NCBI GenBank assembly: GCA_023266715.1 | Contig: JAHFPK010000207.1 | Span: 1-5,336 of the forward strand | Reading direction: 5' to 3' | DNA: 5,336 nt | DNA from: Hyphomicrobiales bacterium | GTDB lineage: Bacteria; Pseudomonadota; Alphaproteobacteria; Rhizobiales; Aestuariivirgaceae | Position numbers and translations under genes: made by a program | Part shown: positions 4,983 to 5,336 of the stretch, piece after piece | How the letters are laid out: every line of letters starts with the position of its first letter | Position numbering within the stretch: position 1 is the first letter of the stretch | The notes under the pieces: model-generated | The model's input: the letters and a program-made list of their open reading frames with translations, nothing else | The model's database searches: none | Told to the model about the DNA's origin: nothing

Positions 4983-5336
4983 ATGACCATGCCGCAACGA
5001 AACTGGTGGCACGAACTCAACACCTGGGAACCGGAAATTGCGCTAGCCTTTTATGGCCGCACCCTGGGTTGGCAATTTGAAGCATCCCCGCTTCCCGATG
5101 GCGCGGCCTATTGGATTGCACGAAAAGATGGAAAACCCGTTGGCGGCATCTTTGAATTGACCGCGCCGGATTACGAAGGGGTTCCATCACATTGGATGAC
5201 CTATATGTCGGTGGGTGATATCAACAAGGCTGAAACTGACACTGCCAAGGCAGGCGGTGAAGTGATGCGGCCCAATACACGCGTACCTGGTGTGGGGAAA
5301 CTTGCGGTGGTTACAGATTCAACCGGGGCTCTGATC
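4983..5336 (+). CDS. VOC-superfamily (glyoxalase/bleomycin-resistance fold) protein, partial
   Basis: The frame is open for 118 codons from the ATG at 4983 and runs off the right edge, so the C-terminal end is missing. It fits the vicinal-oxygen-chelate superfamily of small cytoplasmic proteins built from beta-alpha-beta-beta-beta units. Visible features are WWHELNT at residues 8-14, AFYGRTLGW at 22-30, GGIFEL at 54-59, HWMTYMSVGDI at 70-80, and VPGVGKLAVVTDSTGALI at 101-118. His10 and His70 are candidate metal ligands. This resembles the single-module WxEL...FYG..FGW subgroup, often annotated as glyoxalase-like or CFP30-type proteins, for which the substrate is usually unknown. A specific enzymatic role such as lactoylglutathione lyase cannot be claimed. 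It is transcribed away from the str operon and shows no functional link to it. Confidence 0.85.
   Translation, partial: MTMPQRNWWHELNTWEPEIALAFYGRTLGWQFEASPLPDGAAYWIARKDGKPVGGIFELTAPDYEGVPSHWMTYMSVGDINKAETDTAKAGGEVMRPNTRVPGVGKLAVVTDSTGALI

Noticed and set aside
1..5336. A novel defence, mobile or biosynthetic system
   Set aside because: No transposase, integrase, repeat array, toxin-antitoxin pair or unusual enzyme cluster is present; nearly all coding capacity is the standard str operon.

Overview
The window carries the canonical str (streptomycin) operon, on the minus strand and read from right to left: rpsL (S12), rpsG (S7), fusA (EF-G) and tuf (EF-Tu, whose C-terminal end runs off the left edge). 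The protein sequences, the TTGAC-type promoter and the GANTC motifs all fit an alphaproteobacterium of moderate GC content. This placement comes from recognising the sequences by eye, not from a database search.

Layout: 1-1168 is tuf (minus, partial), 1197-3269 fusA (minus), 3290-3760 rpsG (minus) and 3778-4149 rpsL (minus). The gaps are only 28, 20 and 17 bases, each just large enough for a ribosome binding site, so the four genes should form one transcript. The 386 bases from 4150 to 4535 have no convincing gene. They hold a good sigma-70-type promoter (about 4365-4393) and a predicted leader of about 209 nucleotides. That leader contains a 12-bp hairpin and, after it, a terminator-like hairpin with a run of five U. 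The two can pair with each other in an alternative way. An 86-residue protein of unknown function with one membrane segment lies upstream on the same strand (4536-4796). A 186-base divergent intergenic region with inverted repeats separates it from a plus-strand VOC/glyoxalase-fold protein that starts at 4983 and runs off the right edge.

The four operon genes supply the decoding-site protein S12, the small-subunit head protein S7 and the two GTPases of elongation, EF-G and EF-Tu. All are needed in large amounts during growth.

The genes themselves are ordinary housekeeping genes, and I see no mobile element, CRISPR array, RNA gene or novel gene system. What deserves a second look is the untranslated leader of the operon, which has the layout of an attenuator or RNA switch, followed by the unusual codon use of tuf and the unrecognised small membrane protein.
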